Source: Synaphobranchus kaupii
Lineage: Eukaryota; Chordata; Actinopteri; Anguilliformes; Synaphobranchidae
Reading direction: 5' to 3'
Length of the DNA stretch: 64,000 nt
NCBI GenBank assembly: GCA_029718625.1
Contig: CM056389.1
Span: 23,531,381-23,595,380 of the forward strand
The notes beneath the pieces are model-generated. The model was not told the origin of the DNA. It did not search any database and saw only the letters and a list, made by a program, of their open reading frames with translations. Positions within the stretch are counted from its first letter, which is position 1. Every line of letters begins with the position of its first letter. The translations under genes and the position numbers were made by a program. Below, piece after piece: positions 59,343-64,000 of the stretch.

Positions 59343-59397
59343 GCTTACGGCCATACCACCCAGAATTTGCCCGATCTCGTTTGATCTCTGAGTTAAA
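59343..59397 (+). pseudogene. 5S rRNA 5'-half fragment
   Basis: GCTTACGGCCATACCACCC, then GCCCGATCTCGTTTGATCTC matches the first about 50 bases of vertebrate 5S rRNA with few changes. It breaks down before the internal control region boxes are complete (AGTTAAATAA where AGCTAAGCAG is expected). It is a truncated pseudogene or the head of a 5S-derived SINE. No 3' half adjoins. Confidence 0.75.
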
Positions 59398-59889
59398 TAA
59401 AATTATATTTTAAGCATAATTTCAACACTAAATCCAATAATTAAAAATTGTGTTGTTATACTGTTAGGACTTTCTGAAAATTGAAAGTCACAATATGATG
59501 AACAGCAGGGCTCGAAATTGCGACCGTTTTGGTCGCATATGCTCCCGAAATTTAATCTGTGCGACCTCGAAATATAATTGGGAGCATTTGTGCGAGTGCA
59601 AATAATTGTTCTGGTGCGACCTTTTTTTCTTCTTTTTTTCCCCCCAGTCGAACGTCCTTTCTCTGTACATTTGCTAGTTAGTACATTCAGTATGTGCCTT
59701 GTGAGCTGACAGTGACCATTCTAACCAATCAAACGTGAGCTTGACGTTCTTACCTTTAATGCTGATTTTAGATTGGTTAAGAAACCTTCAACTAATGTTA
59801 CCTGAAGACAAAAGTTTATTATCAATTTATTAACGTTACCTAACTAGCTAAATTGGTGACGTTAGCTAGCGTTATCGAAAGCTAACAAT

Positions 59890-59976
59890 ATGAAGCGAAC
59901 GATTACGGATTTTTTTAGTAACGTTAACGTTACTAAAAACGTAACAGATGCAGTGGCGCCGGAATCATTTCAAAAG
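59890..59976 (+). pseudogene. hAT transposase N-terminal fragment
   Basis: MKRTITDFFSNVNVTKNVTD and the following APESFQK resemble the MKR-I-FF start of KIAA1586/ZMYM-like hAT transposases. After residue about 29 the frame enters unrelated AT-rich sequence. Only this start is supported. Confidence 0.5.
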
Positions 59977-61075
59977 TGCGGGGCCAAAACATTTTTTTTC
60001 ATTCATATTATACTATATATATATAGGCTATATATACAAAACCGTGTGCAAATTGTGAAGAAAACAGGAGGCATCCGCGCACATGTACACGTGGGTTAGG
60101 CTATACAACATCTGCACGCAGTCTTTTACCGGAATATGCGGGACATCATGTTGATTTTTCGAGGCATTTGTGAGAATCGTATACCCTATGTTCAAATTAT
60201 CACATAAAGCCTAATAACGTACAGGAATCAATTACCATGCACTTTACTTAGGTCTACATCATTTAGACGTAGCTTTCCTGAATGTAGCTATGGCAGAATT
60301 TAACAACAAACAAGTTTGCAAGCAATACGAGGAGTGAATAAGCCTGTGCTACATATTCTCCTTTAAAACAGTTCATGAAGGAAGTGGATTAATAGGCTAC
60401 CCTTTTAGTATTCTCAGTCTAGCGCTATGGCTAGGTTGACGTTGTTGTCCCGATAGACTATGCTTGTTAGTAGAGATCTTATTAAAAGACTAGGCTACTA
60501 CATATTCATTCTCTTGGGCTATTAGCTTTTATTCTGGCATATATGCGATCGCTTATTTAGGACATTATTAACAAGGGCGTTACTTTCTGTTCTGTTTTTT
60601 TCGTGGTTTTGAGATAGATGTGCGCTGCTGACTGAACACATCCACGTTACTGATTGCTTGCTGCTCCTCGGCGGCCGCGGCAGCGTTACTGTTCTGTAAA
60701 CTCGTAGGCCTAGTTTAGGTTAATTGACAAAGTAAGGCTTGTATCTTGTAGGGCTACATTATGAATTCTGACGTTAGCTAATCAATTATACAATCATATA
60801 GCTTAAGCTACAGTGTGCAAATTGATAGGGGAATATGATAAAAAGAAAAGGGTAGGCTATATAGCCTATTAAGTTACTTCCATTATGCATTATTGTAAAG
60901 TGGTAGCTGAGCTACCAAAGCTCACTCCTCATATTGTTTGTTGTTAAATTATACCATAGCCAAATTCAGAAAAGCTGCATCTAAATGCTGTAGACCTAAA
61001 TAAAGTTTCCGGCACTTTATTAGCCTAATTTTAGCATAGGCTACGATTCTCAGAAATGCCTCGCAAATCAACGTG

Positions 61076-61400
61076 ATTCAGAATCAGAATCAAAATCAGA
61101 ATCAGAAATTTGTTTATTGCCATTGTACTTGCATACTAGGAATTCATGACGATGTCAGTAGTGCTTAACCACATTACAACATTGGACAGGTGCAAGGACA
61201 GGACTGGACAGTGCAAGACAGGACTTATAAAGTGCAGTAATACAAAGTGCAAATCACAGTGCAAATTGGGACAGTGCTGTAATCAGTCCAGTGTAAAAAA
61301 TTTGCGGGGGGGGGGGGGGTCAAAGGGGGACACGAGCCATGTTGATTAGGCTGGTGGCCGTGGGGAAAAAAACTGTTGGTAAAGACGAGTGTGCATGAAG
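61076..61400. repeat. LINE-type fragment with AGAATC repeat
   Basis: A (CAGAAT)n run, then AAATTTGTTTATTGCCATTG, GTGCAA/ACAGTGCAA repeats, a run of about 13 Gs (61307-61319) and GGTGGCCGTGGGGAAAAAAA resemble the 3' region of a common fish LINE in reverse. No coding part was identified. The family is not certain. Confidence 0.5.
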
Positions 61401-62020
61401 GTTAGGCTGTGTCCCTTCTATAGGCTACTATTGAGTAACGTTATGATAGTTGAGTAGGCCTAGCCTACACTGGATGAGAACGTTAAGCAGGCGAAATGTT
61501 CTCTAAATGTAGTGTGCTTAAAATCCACAAATAATATACTTCTGAGTTTTCGCTGATAATAGTAGCCTATGGAGGATATTTTTTTTGCATACTGCATGTC
61601 ACTAAACAGTATACAGTAGCCTAAGCAGTATACAGTAGGCCTATGCTATTACACCGGATGCAGACCATCCGGACACAGCAATGCACACAGTGAATGGAGT
61701 TTTTGCTTCCGGAACCTAAGCCTCACGTTTCCACTCTATGCAGCCTCGCAGTCTACATAATTGCAGCGGGTGCCGCCTGAAATGAAACAATGCTGTCCTA
61801 CATTGTAGTTAGTTTATCTCGTCTATCGCCCCAATAATGTAACTAAATGGAGCAACATTGTTACCCCGCCCACTGATTGCCGTATACAACCCGATGCAAC
61901 AAAATATTGTTGGTGCTCCTTACATTTTGGTGGGTGCTCCTAAATTTTTGCTGGTGCTCCTAACTTTTTGAAGTTGGGAGCACCAGTGCTACCAAGTAAA
62001 AAAGTTAATTTCGAGCCCTG

Positions 62021-62547
62021 AACAGTTATACAATGTAAGTATGCAACTGGTATGCAAATTAGATTCCACATGCAGATCTTATCATTGGTTGGTTCGTTAC
62101 TGCTATAACACTCTTAATTACATGGTGAGAGACCAGCGCAAACAATGACAAAGGAATAATGACAAATCACAAGAAAATTAGTTTGAGTCATAAGTTTATT
62201 TTTTACTTTAAATTCCAAACACAATTTCCAGAGGAAAGCGAAAAACCAGATACCCATTTAAGCCAATATGGGACAACTGGTAAAAATTCTTCCCCAATCT
62301 CCTTTAACAGGACAATTGAGCATGCTCCTGGAAAATGCACAAAAATCATAAACAAAAACATAAACCCATGAACTATATATATATGAAAATGTACTTGGAA
62401 ATATGAAACCTGAAAATGGTCCTAGTACCAACAATACCTGTAAACATAACTGTGTTATAAATACAGACTTTATGCTTGAACTTACATTAGTCATATTAAC
62501 TTTTGTACATACATGTACAAAATCAGGACTACATTACATTACAATTT
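62021..62547. other. Non-coding stretch
   Basis: Nothing recognised except an ACATTACATTACA tract at 62531-62543, likely part of a SINE tail cut by the next element. Confidence 0.5.
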
Positions 62548-63729
62548 AGTGGTGTAACGGAACGTAGTTGATCCGTGATCCGTACGGATCGCCCCCCCAC
62601 GGTTCGGCACGCATGTGAACCGCGGATTAATTGCAAAATTTAACCATCATAGTGAATTACAGTTTTACTGCCGCTGGTACTTTTAAAAGTATTATACCAT
62701 GGCTTGGATAAATACTCGATTCTGATTGGCTGGAGGGTGGGCATTTATTTCGTTAAACCGCCCGGCAATGAAGTAGCGCTGGCAACATTTTAATCACCGT
62801 TCTAAATTAATACGCCGTCTACGTTATCTGCTGCCAGCGCCATTAGAGTCGACCCTTATATGAATGGTATCCATAGCAACACCAACAGCTGATTAATAAA
62901 CCTTTTCCGGCAAATAACGCTAAATCCACTGATTTGAAAAGTTTGTCTTCGCCAAATATCTTAGTTACAACAACTTTAATCTAGCAAAGACGTTTTGTGG
63001 TTAGAGGTGCAGTATTTATTCAGTTTGGAAATATGAACGTAACAGGGCTTTACCTAATGTAAGGTAACGCTGACGTGAGCAACGCTGGTTGCGAATGCGA
63101 ACAAGTTACTTCACAAAGCACATTAATCTGTATATTAAAAAAAACATTTTATCCAGCGAAATGTCTTAGATATGACACGTTACATCTAACAGTAACAAAC
63201 TCTGTATCTACAGTAGGCTATTTTTTTCAGATGTTCCCATCTCATGATGCAGATCGTGAAATGCAATTTCCTTAGCCTGGGCTGTTTAAAATAGGCTGCG
63301 TGACCAAAGCATTTTTAAAACGCAAGACGGAGAGAGATGGGTAAATTGAGTTGCGGTTTCATGCAATTTTCTTAAATAATCTAACTAATGACAAAAATAA
63401 CCAAAATTGGTGCCAATTTTATGGTATAAAGTTGAGAAGGAACTATTTGCTTCCATATAGAATCAATTGTTTTCAGAACTACCAACGAGAGGTTTTTGCA
63501 TAACTACGGACAAAATAGAACTAGTAACGAGAAATAGAATTGAATGTTGTTTTCATTTAAGACCATGGGCAAAAGTTCCTTGCTTTAAGTGTTTTACAGA
63601 ATAAATGGAAAGCAAAGATATACTTGTCTCCCTTTTTTTTTTTTTTGCTGATCCGAAAAATGATCCGATCCGTGACTCAAAACCGTGATACGATCCGAAC
63701 CGTGAGTTTTGTGATCCGTTGCACCCCTA
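62548..63729. mobile_element. Non-autonomous hAT-type element
   Basis: TAGTGGTGTAACGG at the left and CCGTTGCACCCCTA at the right are diverged inverted ends of the TAGGGGTGCAACGG hAT type. GATCCGTGATCCGTACGGAT on the left and GATCCGAACCGTGAG on the right add subterminal similarity. ATTACA tracts flank both sides, suggesting insertion into a SINE tail. No transposase is seen. Confidence 0.65.
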
Positions 63730-63730
63730 A

Positions 63731-63940
63731 TTACATTACAGGCATTTAGCAGACGCTCTTATCCAGAGCGACTTACACAACTTCTTATTACATGTATCCA
63801 TTCATACAGCTGGATATACACTGAAGCAATTCAGGTTAGGTACCTTGCTCAAGGGTACAACGGCAGTGTCCTACCTGGGAATCGAACCTGCAACCTTTCG
63901 GTTACAAGTCCAGTTCCTTAACCATTATACTACACTGCCG
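63731..63940 (-). repeat. tRNA-headed SINE with L2-like tail
   Basis: On the minus strand it starts GGCAGTGTAGTATAATGG (A box) and has B box GGTTCGATTCC (63888-63878). A conserved body (GTACCCTTGAGCAAGGTACC) and the tail GTCGCTCTGGATAAGAGCGT follow. Both promoter boxes look intact. It is the best preserved SINE here, in opposite orientation to the relative at 36291-36502. Confidence 0.85.
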
Positions 63941-64000
63941 ACTATTCAAACATACTCTTGTGAAGCCACAGGGATATGCAGGATTTTGTTCCAGAACATC

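Larger units (their letters stand above)
59506..62020 (+). mobile_element. hAT element, transposase mostly lost
   Basis: The inverted ends CAGGGCTCGAAATT and AATTTCGAGCCCTG are flanked by GAACAG on both sides, extending to seven matching bases (TGAACAG) if the terminal base is shared. The left subterminal region repeats GGTCGCA/GTGCGACC motifs and the right repeats GGTGCTCCT. A hAT-like N-terminus starts at 59890, and a LINE fragment sits at 61076-61400. The 2515-bp span has no complete transposase. Confidence 0.75.

Noticed and set aside
62548..63729. 8-bp target duplication for this hAT-type element
   Set aside because: The flanks (ATTACA tracts) are too repetitive and no exact 8-bp match could be placed.

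Overview
The window looks like a teleost fish chromosome segment. Coding density is very low and it is packed with decayed transposable elements of fish type: Sleeping Beauty-like and other Tc1 elements, TTAA-flanked THAP elements, hAT and Harbinger-like elements, Rex/RTE-like and L2-like LINEs, and tRNA-headed SINEs. The only host genes seen are single-coding-exon odorant receptors (ORs). Species cannot be fixed from the sequence alone.

Layout. 1-2.5 kb: the 3' LTR of a retrovirus-like element running off the left edge, then a deleted LINE with a perfect 10-bp target duplication. 4.6-5.5 kb: an OR with a single frameshift. 7.4-16.6 kb: two TTAA-flanked inverted-repeat elements (7423-9267 and 14777-16642) with a THAP/nuclease gene remnant between them; the first carries an uninterrupted P2X7-C-like ORF facing a THAP exon. 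17.8-18.8 kb: a non-autonomous Sleeping Beauty-like element with a large hairpin. 20.3-23 kb and 31-36 kb: two copies of one OR unit (promoter, non-coding first exon, intron, coding exon, downstream hAT). The first is intact, the second is a pseudogene whose intron received an L2 fragment. Between them lies a 3.7-kb Harbinger-like composite holding a solo LTR.

36.9-44.8 kb is a transposon nest: a fold-back Tc1 derivative containing a solo LTR, a Sleeping Beauty-like element with an internally inverted left arm, and fragments of its relatives. 44.8-48 kb: an OR gene broken into three pieces, one break being a solo LTR with clean 5-bp duplications. 50.0-51.7 kb: a Tc1-family element with near-identical terminal repeats and an uninterrupted 334-residue DDE transposase, the youngest-looking transposon here. 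52.6-53.1 kb: a minus-strand OR fragment. The rest (53-64 kb) holds a small Tc1 derivative, three hAT-type elements, a 5S rRNA-derived fragment and a SINE.

The ORs would act as G-protein-coupled receptors in olfactory neurons. Only the gene at 21812-22780 is clearly intact, and its two TAATTG promoter motifs, TATA-like box and splice sites are also kept in its paralogue. The window reads as a decaying OR cluster eroded by successive mobile-element insertions, many of which can be ordered by nesting. Family names were assigned by eye from motifs, termini and target duplications, with no database search.
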